A DNA stretch of 64,000 nt from Pseudolabrys sp. (GTDB lineage Bacteria; Pseudomonadota; Alphaproteobacteria; Rhizobiales; Xanthobacteraceae). A model generated the notes under the pieces. That model made no database searches. It worked only from the letters and a program-made list of their open reading frames with translations, and was not told the origin of the DNA. Every line of letters begins with the position of its first letter. Position 1 is the first letter of the stretch. Positions 34,956-42,846 of this stretch are shown one piece after another. Made by a program: the position numbers and the translations under genes. Where the stretch lies: assembly GCA_030684935.1 (NCBI GenBank), contig JAUXXH010000011.1, positions 1 to 64,000 on the forward strand, in the 5' to 3' direction.

Positions 34956-35576
34956 TTATTGGGCCTGACTGGTGCTGGTGGCTTTCTTGAACGCTTCCCG
35001 CGCAGCCTGATTGGCGCGGTCGAAGTTGGCGCGCGTTTCAGTCAAAGCGGCGTTGAGGGCGGACCAGGACTCCGTTCCCGCACGGGCGAGGTCTTGCAGT
35101 TTTTTCTCGGCAACGACAGCGTCGGCCATCATGCGCGAGACGGTCGCGTCGATTTCGCGCCGGCGCTCGATGGCGAATTCCTTTCCGGCAGCACTGAGCT
35201 TGTCCGCGGTTTCGCGCCACGCATTGAGCTGAGCAGTCACCTGGCTTTGGAAGACAGCCTGCTGTTGCTCGAGCCCCTTGCCGAACGTCTCAAGGTATTT
35301 CCCGGTCTCGACCTGGAAGCCTTTCAACTCGGTTTCCAAACGCTCCTTGGCGCTGTCCCAGGCGCCCTCGCCGGCCTCGGCCTGTGCCTTGACGGTGCTT
35401 TCGAATTCGTTCCGCTTCTTTTTCATCTCGGCAATACATTTATCGGCCTTGACGCGGGTCTCAGCCTGCATTTGGGCGGACTTGTTTTCAAGCGACGCCA
35501 AGGTGGCATCCATCTCGTCGATCCGCTCCTTGGCCCAACTGAGAAAAAAGTGAGCGCTGCTGGTTTGAGTAGGCAT
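34956..35576 (-). CDS. Cytoplasmic coiled-coil protein (paralogue of the 36726 gene)
   Basis: A 206-residue, almost entirely helical protein rich in Ala, Glu, Lys and Gln, resembling apolipoprotein/phasin-like coiled coils. AAGGAC lies before the ATG (MPTQTSSAHFFLSW). There is no signal peptide. It shares DEMDATLASLE near the N-terminus and a SWSALNAALTETRANFDRAN tail with the secreted protein at 36726, so the two are paralogues. A perfect FNR-type box (35688) and a GTTCG-N4-CGAAC dyad (35643) lie upstream. Confidence 0.75.
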   Translation of the reverse strand: MPTQTSSAHFFLSWAKERIDEMDATLASLENKSAQMQAETRVKADKCIAEMKKKRNEFESTVKAQAEAGEGAWDSAKERLETELKGFQVETGKYLETFGKGLEQQQAVFQSQVTAQLNAWRETADKLSAAGKEFAIERRREIDATVSRMMADAVVAEKKLQDLARAGTESWSALNAALTETRANFDRANQAAREAFKKATSTSQAQ

Positions 35577-35642
35577 GACAGGTCCTTTCCAATGTGATTC
35601 TTTACCGTGGCTTGTTTCTGCCAGCCCGACGCGCCCCGTTCT

Positions 35643-35656
35643 GTTCGATTTCGAAC
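35643..35656 (-). promoter_or_regulatory. GTTCG-N4-CGAAC dyad, copy 1
   Basis: GTTCGAAATCGAAC on the reverse strand, followed by AG, 67 bases upstream of the coiled-coil gene. The perfect copy of a motif found before three other units of this block (36627, 40106, 41041). It is also in the leader of the Crp/Fnr gene at 35875. Confidence 0.6.
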
Positions 35657-35687
35657 CATCGGTGCCGGGTCGAAGGAGACCGCCCTT

Positions 35688-35701
35688 TTGATGTACATCA
35701 A
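35688..35701. promoter_or_regulatory. Perfect FNR-type box in the stress block
   Basis: TTGAT-GTAC-ATCAA is a perfect dyad in the divergent region between the coiled-coil gene (start 35576) and a Crp/Fnr gene (start 35875). Either gene could be controlled by oxygen or NO through an FNR/FixK-type protein. Confidence 0.75.
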
Positions 35702-35874
35702 TGAATAACCTGATACCGTATGCACCTTTGCTTTGTGCAGTTAGCTGATCGGAGTGCCTTCGATCCCAGTGAAGTACGTTCATTGGGAAAAGACGGTGTC
35801 TGCAATGCATCTCTTACAGGTGGGAATATTACGCAGCGACGAACCGATAGTCAGTTTGTCAAAGGTATGCCGCC

Positions 35875-36666
35875 ATGCACGTGCCCTCTATCGGTTCGGT
35901 CCAGCCGCTCCACGAGCGCAAAGGCATCAATAATCGTCTTCTGCTTGCACTGCCGCCCGCAACATTGGATCGGATACTGCGGGTCTCCGAACCAGTGAGT
36001 CTAGTCCGCGGGCAGCGGATCGACTGTGCCGACCAGCCCATCAAGCACATACATTTCATCAATCGAGGACTGGTCTGTATTGCCAAGACTGTGGAGGACG
36101 GGCGCACGGTTGAAATTGGCGCCGTTGGCATTGAAGGTGTTGCCAACCTGCTGCCGTTTGTTGGCATCCAGAAGACTATTCTGGACGTGATCGTGCAAAT
36201 TCCGGGAACGGCTCTTCGCATGGGATGTGACGTTCTGAGGCGCGACCTGGAGAATGACACCGCCTTTCGCCAAGTGGTGCAAGATTACGCGCGCTTCAGC
36301 CTGAGCGAACTTGCCCGGCATATTGCGTGTGGTCGGCTGCATCATATCGAGCAGCGGTGCTGCCACTGGCTGTTGATCGCGCATGACAACGCCCTGTCGG
36401 ATGATTTTCCCGTGACCCATGAGTTCCTTGCCATGATGCTCGGCTACCAGCGCGCCGGCGTTTCGATCGCCATGCATTCGCTCGTGAAAGCCGGATTGAT
36501 TGAGCACAAGCGAGGGGCCGTGACCGTTGTCAACCGGCCAGGCCTCGAAGCTGCAGTCTGCGACTGTTACCGCGAGATGCGAAACGAACTCGATGAATTC
36601 CTCCCACCCGCCAAAACGGCGCGAGTGTTCGGATTCAAACAGAACAAAATTGCCGGCCGACGCTAG
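35875..36666 (+). CDS. Crp/Fnr family transcriptional regulator
   Basis: A 263-residue regulator: cyclic-nucleotide-type barrel (about 25-140), dimer helix (QDYARFSLSELARHIACG) and C-terminal helix-turn-helix (about 183-215: THEFLAMMLGYQRAGVSIAMHSL). The recognition helix differs from the ExxSR of FNR proteins, so it should read another site; the GTTCG-N4-CRAAC dyads around it are candidates. Several Cys are scattered (including RCCHW), not in the FNR pattern. It sits between the two coiled-coil paralogues and is likely the local regulator. Confidence 0.92.
   Translation: MHVPSIGSVQPLHERKGINNRLLLALPPATLDRILRVSEPVSLVRGQRIDCADQPIKHIHFINRGLVCIAKTVEDGRTVEIGAVGIEGVANLLPFVGIQKTILDVIVQIPGTALRMGCDVLRRDLENDTAFRQVVQDYARFSLSELARHIACGRLHHIEQRCCHWLLIAHDNALSDDFPVTHEFLAMMLGYQRAGVSIAMHSLVKAGLIEHKRGAVTVVNRPGLEAAVCDCYREMRNELDEFLPPAKTARVFGFKQNKIAGRR
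36627..36640 (+). promoter_or_regulatory. GTTCG-N4-CAAAC dyad, copy 2
   Basis: GTTCGGATTCAAAC followed by AG, 86 bases before the secreted coiled-coil gene and inside the 3' end of the Crp/Fnr gene. Confidence 0.5.
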
Positions 36667-36725
36667 CGTTACCCTTATTGAGGCAGAAGAGGCTCGCATT
36701 CGGGGCCTTCCTCATGGAGGGTGCC

Positions 36726-37427
36726 ATGAAGTTTTCTCATCTTTTTCTGCTGGGCTCCACGCTTTTGATTGCGCCACTGGTTGCGCAGGCTCAGGTCGCG
36801 GGTCCTGTCACGAGCGGAAGCGGCGTTGCAGCACGCAGCAGCGCCCACCTTTCTATTGACTGGGCGAAGTCGCGCCTCGATGAGATGGACGCCACTTTGG
36901 CGTCGCTGGAGAAGAAGCTCGGCGATCTGAAATCGGAGAGCCAGGTCAAGGCTGAGCGCGCCATCGCGGAGATGCGTGATCATCGCGAGGCGTTGAAGAC
37001 CGTCATCGAAGAGAAACGGCAATCGAGCGAAGCCGAGTGGCAACAGGCCAAGGCAACGGTCGCGTCCCGCTGGACCGCATTCGAGGCCGCCGTTCAGAAC
37101 CGGGTGGACGCAACCGGCGACCGTGTTGCAGACCAGAACGAGATGTTCGTCGCTCGCGCCGAGGCCCAACTCAAGGCCTGGCAGGACATGATCGACAAAC
37201 TGGAAGCTTCGGCGAAAGGCGTCGCCGCAGACCGCAAGCGCGAGATCGACACCGCCATCGCGGGTATTCGCGCCGATGCGGAAGTCACCAAGGCCACGCT
37301 GGAGGCATTGAAGCGGTCAGGAAGGGAATCGTGGACGGCCCTGACCGGAGCACTGGCCGAATCCCGCGCCGCCTTCGACCGCGCCAGTCAGACTGCCTCC
37401 GATGCGTTCAAGCGCGCGATCAACTGA
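36726..37427 (+). CDS. Secreted coiled-coil protein
   Basis: A 233-residue protein with a clear signal peptide (MKFSHLFLLGSTLLIAPLVA-QAQ) and a mature chain that is one long, charged, helical coiled coil. GGAGG precedes this ATG; a longer frame starts 16 codons earlier but has no ribosome site. The shared motif DEMDATLASLE and the FDRASQTASDAFKRAIN tail make it a paralogue of the cytoplasmic protein at 34956. It is probably periplasmic. HdeD follows after 37 bases, suggesting one transcript. Confidence 0.8.
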   Translation: MKFSHLFLLGSTLLIAPLVAQAQVAGPVTSGSGVAARSSAHLSIDWAKSRLDEMDATLASLEKKLGDLKSESQVKAERAIAEMRDHREALKTVIEEKRQSSEAEWQQAKATVASRWTAFEAAVQNRVDATGDRVADQNEMFVARAEAQLKAWQDMIDKLEASAKGVAADRKREIDTAIAGIRADAEVTKATLEALKRSGRESWTALTGALAESRAAFDRASQTASDAFKRAIN

Positions 37428-37464
37428 GCCCTCTTCCCTCACGCAGAGCACAAGGAGACTTCCG

Positions 37465-38061
37465 ATGAGTACCTCGACACCAAGTGACATACAGAACGCC
37501 TTCACCGAGACCTTGCGGTCCTACTGGGTTTTATTCCTGGTCCAGGGCGCGATCATGATGATCCTCGGCGTCCTCGCCGTCCTATGGCCTCAGATCTCGA
37601 CTGTCGCCGCCGATATCTTTATTGGCTGGTTATTCTTGCTCAGCGGAATCGTGGGGCTTGTCACGATGTTCTGGGCACCGAGCATACCTGCGTTTCTCTG
37701 GTCACTTCTTACCGCAGCCCTCTCGTTGATCGTCGGCGTCCTGCTTCTCTGGCACCCAGTCGCGGGCGTCGTCTCGCTGACGCTGGCGCTTATTGCCCTC
37801 TTCATCGTCGAAGGAATCTTTCAGATCGCGGCTGCGATACGATATCGCGACACGTTCCCTGAGTCATGGGGATGGATGGTGATGAGCGGGATCGCCGACT
37901 TGGCTCTCGCCGCCCTCATCATCAGCGGCTGGCCGGGCACCGCGAGCTGGGCTCTCGGACTGATTGTCGGCGTCAACCTCATCACCTCGGGCTTGGCGAT
38001 CACGATGGCGGCACTCGCCGGGCGTGGCCTCGTCAACGGTGTGGCAAGCGCGACGCGCTGA
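37465..38061 (+). CDS. HdeD family acid-resistance membrane protein
   Basis: A 198-residue protein with six hydrophobic helices in three DUF308 pairs, as in HdeD. The opening SYWVLFLVQGAIMMILGVLA is typical. HdeD contributes to acid and heat tolerance at high cell density. AAGGAG lies eight bases before the ATG. The gene follows the secreted coiled-coil gene and is followed by a DUF1269 gene. Confidence 0.92.
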   Translation: MSTSTPSDIQNAFTETLRSYWVLFLVQGAIMMILGVLAVLWPQISTVAADIFIGWLFLLSGIVGLVTMFWAPSIPAFLWSLLTAALSLIVGVLLLWHPVAGVVSLTLALIALFIVEGIFQIAAAIRYRDTFPESWGWMVMSGIADLALAALIISGWPGTASWALGLIVGVNLITSGLAITMAALAGRGLVNGVASATR

Positions 38062-38178
38062 CAATTCCCGGAATTCGACGCAGCCGAACGATGTCGTAAT
38101 GCCTGACGGATGAAAAAAAATCGCCATCGCTGCTGCTTACTGAGTGTGGAAAATGCAACCAGGAAATGGAGTGTTGAT

Positions 38179-38748
38179 ATGTCAAATCTCGTCGTTATCG
38201 GTTTTAAGAACGAGTCGTTTCGCGCCTCGCAGGTTCTCGACAAGCTGGTCGCACTGGACGACAGCTGGATCGTCGATCTCAAAGACGCGGTCGCTGTTTA
38301 CCGAGATTATCGCGGCGAACTAAGGCTCGATCAGAGCTTTCAGATGACCACTGGCGAAGGCGCCGGCTTGGGTCTCTTCTGGGGGTCCATGATCGGGGCA
38401 CTGTTGGCGATTCCCTTTACCGCCGGGGCGAGCGCGGCGGCAGCGGGGGGCGCGCTGGCGGCCGGCGCCTTGACGGGCGGCACACTCGGTGCAGTCGGCG
38501 GAGCGATCGATGCCGACTGGTGGAAGGACGAGTTCGGAATTTCCGAAACCTTCGTCCGCGACGTGGGTCGGATGATCGGGACCGGCGATTCCGCCATCTT
38601 CATGCTGCTCCGTTCCGCCGAGCCCGAATACGTGGCTCAGCAGTTGGCTCCCTACGGCGGCAAAGTGCTCTGGGCGACGCTGACCAGTGAGCAAAAAGCC
38701 AAGCTGCAGGCAATTCTCGACAGGCCGGGATTCAAGCGAGTCGCTTGA
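38179..38748 (+). CDS. DUF1269 family protein with glycine-zipper helix
   Basis: A 189-residue DUF1269 protein. The N-terminus (SNLVVIGFKNESFRASQVLD) and the Gly/Ala-rich membrane-inserting stretch (about 58-112) are characteristic. The family is linked to membrane stress, function unknown. I start it at MSNLVV with GGAG upstream; a frame 23 codons longer lacks support. It is followed by a large inverted repeat. Confidence 0.88.
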   Translation: MSNLVVIGFKNESFRASQVLDKLVALDDSWIVDLKDAVAVYRDYRGELRLDQSFQMTTGEGAGLGLFWGSMIGALLAIPFTAGASAAAAGGALAAGALTGGTLGAVGGAIDADWWKDEFGISETFVRDVGRMIGTGDSAIFMLLRSAEPEYVAQQLAPYGGKVLWATLTSEQKAKLQAILDRPGFKRVA

Positions 38749-38767
38749 TCTCGCCGCTCCTGCGAAT

Positions 38768-38808
38768 GACGCCCGGCGCCCCCTGCATTCAGCGTGACGC
38801 CGGGCGTC
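38768..38808 (+). terminator. Inverted repeat, probable terminator
   Basis: GACGCCCGGCG (38768-38778) and CGCCGGGCGTC (38798-38808) are perfect 11-bp arms 20 bases after the DUF1269 stop. There is no T run, so termination may be weak or the element may act otherwise. Confidence 0.4.
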
Positions 38809-38928
38809 CTGTGTGAACTCTCAACTCGTTCCAGGTCATCTCCAAGAGAGCAAGCGTACGATGGGGCCGGCTGACCAGTTGAGAAATCTCACCACCAGAA
38901 ACAAGGCGGCAACAGTCAGCGTGCTTCG

Positions 38929-40005
38929 ATGAGCATGGGCACACATCAGCGAGAGAGTGGCGTTCTGGCGTTCATGCTGGTGGCGATATCGGTTGCGTTC
39001 GGCTGGATCATGTGGCCGTTCGCCGGCGCGATACTCTGGGGCGTGCTGCTTTCGATCATCTTCGCTCCGCTGTACCGGCTGCTGCTGACGTGGATGCCGC
39101 GATGGCCGAACGCTGCATCCGCCGCGACGGTGTTGCTGATCGCGCTCCTGGTCGTGCTTCCGATGACGCTGGTTGCGGCCGTATTGGTCCAGGAGGTATC
39201 CGGTCTGGTGGGGCGATTGCAGTCGGGAGAGTTGGATGTGCGGCAGCCGCTCGCCGATGTCCGAACCTCTCTGCCGGAATGGGCGGCGAACCTGCTGACG
39301 CAGTTCGAGACGACCGGCATCGCCGCCCTGCGGGACAAGTTCTCGACGGCCTTCATGGAAGGCGGCAAACTCGTTGCGCGCCAGATATTGAGCTTCGGCC
39401 AGGTGACGGTGGAATTCCTTCTCGGCGTCTTCGTCATGCTCTACCTGCTGTTCTACCTGCTGCGCGACGGGAATGCGCTGCTCACATATAGCCAGCGCGC
39501 CATTCCGCTGCCGCCGGAGCAGCGGCAGGTCCTGGCCAGCAGCTTTACGGATACGGTTCGTGGTGTGCTCAAGGGCGATCTCGTTGTCGGTCTGGTCCAG
39601 GGCTCATTGGGCGGTCTGATTTTCTGGGTATTGGGCCTGGGCACGCCGGTGCTGTGGGGCGCGGTGATGGCGGTGCTGTCTCTGCTGCCCGCGTTCGGCA
39701 CTGGTTTGGTCTGGGCTCCTGCAGGGATCTATCTGCTTCTGACGGGGTCCGTATGGAAAGGCCTCATTCTCCTGGCCTTTGGCACGCTGGTGATCAGCAC
39801 GATCGATAATGTCTTGCGACCGGCCTTGGTCGGCAAAGACGTCAAGATGCCGAGCTATGTGGTGCTGGTGTCGACGCTTGGCGGCCTCGCCGTTTTCGGG
39901 GTCAACGGTTTCGTGATCGGACCATTGCTGGCGGCCCTCTTCCTGACGGCCTGGGAGATGTATCTGCAGACCGGTGGCGGACAACAGGATGGCGCCTCTC
40001 CCTGA
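38929..40005 (+). CDS. AI-2E (PerM) family transporter
   Basis: A 358-residue membrane protein with about eight hydrophobic segments and the conserved C-terminal half (LPAFGTGLVWAPAGIYLL, then VLRPALVG, GVNGFVIGPLLAALFLTAWEMY) of the AI-2E/PerM family. Members export AI-2 or other small molecules or act as sodium/proton antiporters; substrate unknown here. Two start codons are close together (38929 and 38935), neither with a clear ribosome site. It follows the DUF1269 gene by 180 bases. Confidence 0.9.
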   Translation: MSMGTHQRESGVLAFMLVAISVAFGWIMWPFAGAILWGVLLSIIFAPLYRLLLTWMPRWPNAASAATVLLIALLVVLPMTLVAAVLVQEVSGLVGRLQSGELDVRQPLADVRTSLPEWAANLLTQFETTGIAALRDKFSTAFMEGGKLVARQILSFGQVTVEFLLGVFVMLYLLFYLLRDGNALLTYSQRAIPLPPEQRQVLASSFTDTVRGVLKGDLVVGLVQGSLGGLIFWVLGLGTPVLWGAVMAVLSLLPAFGTGLVWAPAGIYLLLTGSVWKGLILLAFGTLVISTIDNVLRPALVGKDVKMPSYVVLVSTLGGLAVFGVNGFVIGPLLAALFLTAWEMYLQTGGGQQDGASP

Positions 40006-40105
40006 TTGGAGACGGCGTCCGCCGCAGCTTGGGAACGCAGCGGGGGTGGGCCGTTTCCCAATGCGGCCGCTGGCCTCTTTTTCGACCAGGAGAATGACTT
40101 GGGGT

Positions 40106-40119
40106 GTTCGGAATCAAAC
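40106..40119 (+). promoter_or_regulatory. GTTCG-N4-CAAAC dyad, copy 3
   Basis: GTTCGGAATCAAAC followed by AGTAC, 116 bases before the rhomboid gene, in non-coding sequence. Confidence 0.55.
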
Positions 40120-40234
40120 AGTACGCGCCACCACAGGGGTGCAACTTCTGCCCTGCAATGTGTGGCTCAGTCCCTGGTCTGGACAGGTTCTGAAGCCACG
40201 GTCCTGTCCCACACACCGGTCAGACGGTCGCCTC

Positions 40235-40957
40235 ATGTTTCCGCTCTCCGATGACAATCCTCGCCACAGAGTGCCGGTCGTTACGCTGACCATCATAGGC
40301 ATTTGCATTTCGGTCTTCATTTGGCAGGTTTCGGTGACAGGCCAGACCGGTGACGCAGCGGTTCTCTCCCTAGGAATGATTCCGGCGCGGCTGTTCGGTG
40401 ACTTTGGTTTGCCTGCGGGTGTCATTGCCATCCCGGCCTGGCTGACAATCTTCACTTCACTCTTTCTGCACGGTGGGTGGCTCCATCTTGGCGGCAATAT
40501 GCTGTTCCTATGGATATTTGGCGACAATGTCGAAGACGCGATGGGCCGCCCTCGTTTCATCGTCTTCTATCTCGCCTGCGGAGTGGCTGCCGCTCTGGCC
40601 CAGGCGGCGGCTAACCCATCTGCCACCGCGCCTATGATCGGCGCGAGTGGAGCGATAGCCGGTGTTCTGGGCGGTTACATTTTGCTCTACCCGCACGCCA
40701 ACGTGCGTACGCTCGTCTTCCTCGGCTTTTTCGTAACGGTTCTTCGAATCCCCGCCGCGATCGTCCTCGGCATTTGGTTTCTCCTTCAGTTTTTGAATGC
40801 GCTCGGCCCCGGCACTACGGAAGCCGAGGGCGTCGCCGTCTGGGCGCATGTCGGGGGCTTCGTCGCCGGCCTGGCTTTGGTGGCGTTCTTCAAGCGATCA
40901 GAGATCCAACTATTGCAGCCGCCGCGGTCCCGACCGTTCACACGCGAGGCGTCCTGA
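40235..40957 (+). CDS. Rhomboid family intramembrane serine protease
   Basis: A 240-residue six-helix protein. The catalytic dyad is visible: Ser138 in GASGAIAGVLGGY and His205 in WAHVGGFVAG, with Asn88 in HLGGNMLFLWIFGDN supporting the oxyanion hole. It should cleave membrane proteins near their transmembrane helices. I start at MFPLSDDNPR, the usual family opening; the longer upstream frame is rich in Arg/Pro and non-conserved. Its substrate may be one of the anchored proteins of this block, an inference. Confidence 0.93.
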   Translation: MFPLSDDNPRHRVPVVTLTIIGICISVFIWQVSVTGQTGDAAVLSLGMIPARLFGDFGLPAGVIAIPAWLTIFTSLFLHGGWLHLGGNMLFLWIFGDNVEDAMGRPRFIVFYLACGVAAALAQAAANPSATAPMIGASGAIAGVLGGYILLYPHANVRTLVFLGFFVTVLRIPAAIVLGIWFLLQFLNALGPGTTEAEGVAVWAHVGGFVAGLALVAFFKRSEIQLLQPPRSRPFTREAS

Positions 40958-41040
40958 GTAGAGAGGCAGGGCATCTGAGCCAGCGCTACATGGACGCCGT
41001 GACGTTGAGCGCAGGAAGGCGAGAAATAATGGCCGCAACT

Positions 41041-41054
41041 GTTCGAAATCAAAC
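41041..41054 (+). promoter_or_regulatory. GTTCG-N4-CAAAC dyad, copy 4
   Basis: GTTCGAAATCAAAC followed by AGTGTG, 112 bases before the first of the tandem DUF1269 genes. Over 18 bases it differs from copy 3 at one position. Confidence 0.6.
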
Positions 41055-41165
41055 AGTGTGAAGGTCGGATGCAACGATAGATGGATCAAGTTGATACGCG
41101 ACGCCCGATCGCATCATGCGCCAACCATCGCGGAAGGCGCCAAACACCAAACAGGAGTGCCTTCC

Positions 41166-41966
41166 ATGAACAAGATGCTGGTTGCAGTATTCGATACCGA
41201 GACCGCCGCCTTCGAGGGTCTTGACGCCCTGAGAGAGCTGCACAAGAACGGCGACGTCACGCTGTATGCATCGGCCGTCATCGTCAAAGACAAGACGGGA
41301 AACTTCAGCATCAAGCAGACCGCCGACGACGGTCCTGTTGGCACCGCGCTCGGACTTCTCACGGGCGGCATGATCGGCATCCTCGGAGGGCCGGCCGGCG
41401 TGGCCATAGGCGCCACACTCGGCGGCTTTACCGGCTTCTTGTTCGACATGGACGAGAGCGGCATCGGCGCGGCGTTTCTTGATGATGTGTCGAAAACGCT
41501 GACGGCCGGCAAGGCGGCCGTGCTGGCGGACATGGAGGAAAGCTGGACGACACCTGTCGATACCCGATTGCATGCGCTTAACGGGATTGTCTTCAGGCGG
41601 CTTCGCTCGGAGGTCGTCGAAGATCAAATTGTTCGCGAAAGCGCCGCCTTCGAAGCGGATCTGAAAGCGCTCCAGGACGATCTGAAGCAAGGGGTCGCGG
41701 AGGACCGGGCAGCGATCCAGAAGGACATCGAGCAGGTGAAGAAGCAAATCAAGGCGACCCAAGACCAGGCCAAAGCGCGGCTTGATCAGGCCAAGGCCGA
41801 AATGGAGGCCAAGGTTAAGGCGCTCCAGGATCAGGCCAAAGACGCGACCGGCCGCGCCAAGGCGCGCATCGAGAAACGCATTGCTGACACCAAGGCGGAT
41901 TTCGAGGTGCGGTCAAAGAAGCTCAACCAGGCCTGGGCACTCACCAAGGAAGCGCTGGCCGCGTGA
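41166..41966 (+). CDS. DUF1269/coiled-coil protein, tandem copy A
   Basis: A 266-residue protein in two parts. The N-terminal DUF1269 domain (1-160) holds a glycine-zipper membrane segment (LGLLTGGMIGILGGPAG). The C-terminal 100-residue amphipathic helix has Lys/Gln/Ala-rich 11-residue-like repeats (KATQDQAKARLDQAKAEMEA), like apolipoprotein or LEA proteins. The start is the ATG preceded by AGGAG, not the longer frame. A near-equal-length copy follows 39 bases later. A role in binding or protecting membranes under stress is inferred from the architecture. Confidence 0.85.
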   Translation: MNKMLVAVFDTETAAFEGLDALRELHKNGDVTLYASAVIVKDKTGNFSIKQTADDGPVGTALGLLTGGMIGILGGPAGVAIGATLGGFTGFLFDMDESGIGAAFLDDVSKTLTAGKAAVLADMEESWTTPVDTRLHALNGIVFRRLRSEVVEDQIVRESAAFEADLKALQDDLKQGVAEDRAAIQKDIEQVKKQIKATQDQAKARLDQAKAEMEAKVKALQDQAKDATGRAKARIEKRIADTKADFEVRSKKLNQAWALTKEALAA

Positions 41967-42005
41967 CCGCCGTCAGCGGCAAGTCGTCGAAAAGGAAAGC
42001 GGTTC

Positions 42006-42806
42006 ATGAACCAGATGCTGGTTGCCGTTTTTGATACCGAGATGGCAGCATTCGAGGCGCTGAGCACCTTGAGAGAGCTGCACAAGCAAGGCAGCATCTC
42101 ACTCTACGCATCGGCTGTCGTCGTAAAGGACAAGGCAGGGCGGGTCCGCGTCAAACAGGAAGCCGAGTACGGGCCCGCCGGCACAGCGCTGGGACTGCTC
42201 ACGGGTAGTATCCTCGGTATCTTGGGAGGGCCCGCTGGCTTGGCAGCGGGCGCCTCGCTCGGGGGCATCACTGGCTTTCTGTTTGACCTGGACAAGATTG
42301 TTGTTGGCGCAACGCTTCTCGACGATACGTCGAAAACCCTCACTGCCGGCAAGGCCGCCGTGCTAGCGGAAGTGCAGGAGAGCTGGACGAGCCTGGTGGA
42401 CGAGCGGTTGCGCAAGCAGGGCGGCACGGTCTTCAGGCAGTTCCGCGTCGATGTCGTCGAAGATCAACTAGTCCGTGAAGGAATTGCTCTCGAAGCGAGC
42501 CTTAGAGGCCTCCGGGACGAACTTAGTCATGCGATGGCCCAGGATAGGGCAGCAATCCAACGCGATATCGATCAGACGAAGGCGCGCCTGAAAGCGACGC
42601 AAGATCAAGCCATAGCCAGGCTTGATCAGGCCAGGGCCGAAATGGATGCGAGGGTAACTGCGCTGCGGGACCAAGCCAAAGCCGCAAGCGAACGCGCCAG
42701 GGAGCGGATCGCGAAACGCATTGCCGACGCCAAGACAGATTTTGGATTGCGCTCGAAGAAACTCAACCAGGCCTGGGCTTTGACCAAGGAAGCGTTGGCC
42801 GCCTAG
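42006..42806 (+). CDS. DUF1269/coiled-coil protein, tandem copy B
   Basis: A 266-residue protein with the same length and layout as copy A, about two-thirds identical by eye, ending in the same KLNQAWALTKEALAA. AAAGGAAAG precedes the ATG. It clearly arose by tandem duplication and has diverged mainly around residues 45-55 and 95-105 and in charged positions of the C-terminal helix. Co-transcribed with copy A. Confidence 0.85.
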   Translation: MNQMLVAVFDTEMAAFEALSTLRELHKQGSISLYASAVVVKDKAGRVRVKQEAEYGPAGTALGLLTGSILGILGGPAGLAAGASLGGITGFLFDLDKIVVGATLLDDTSKTLTAGKAAVLAEVQESWTSLVDERLRKQGGTVFRQFRVDVVEDQLVREGIALEASLRGLRDELSHAMAQDRAAIQRDIDQTKARLKATQDQAIARLDQARAEMDARVTALRDQAKAASERARERIAKRIADAKTDFGLRSKKLNQAWALTKEALAA

Positions 42807-42846
42807 CCCATCTGTTCATTTTTTCGCCACGCGTTGGAGTTTGGGC

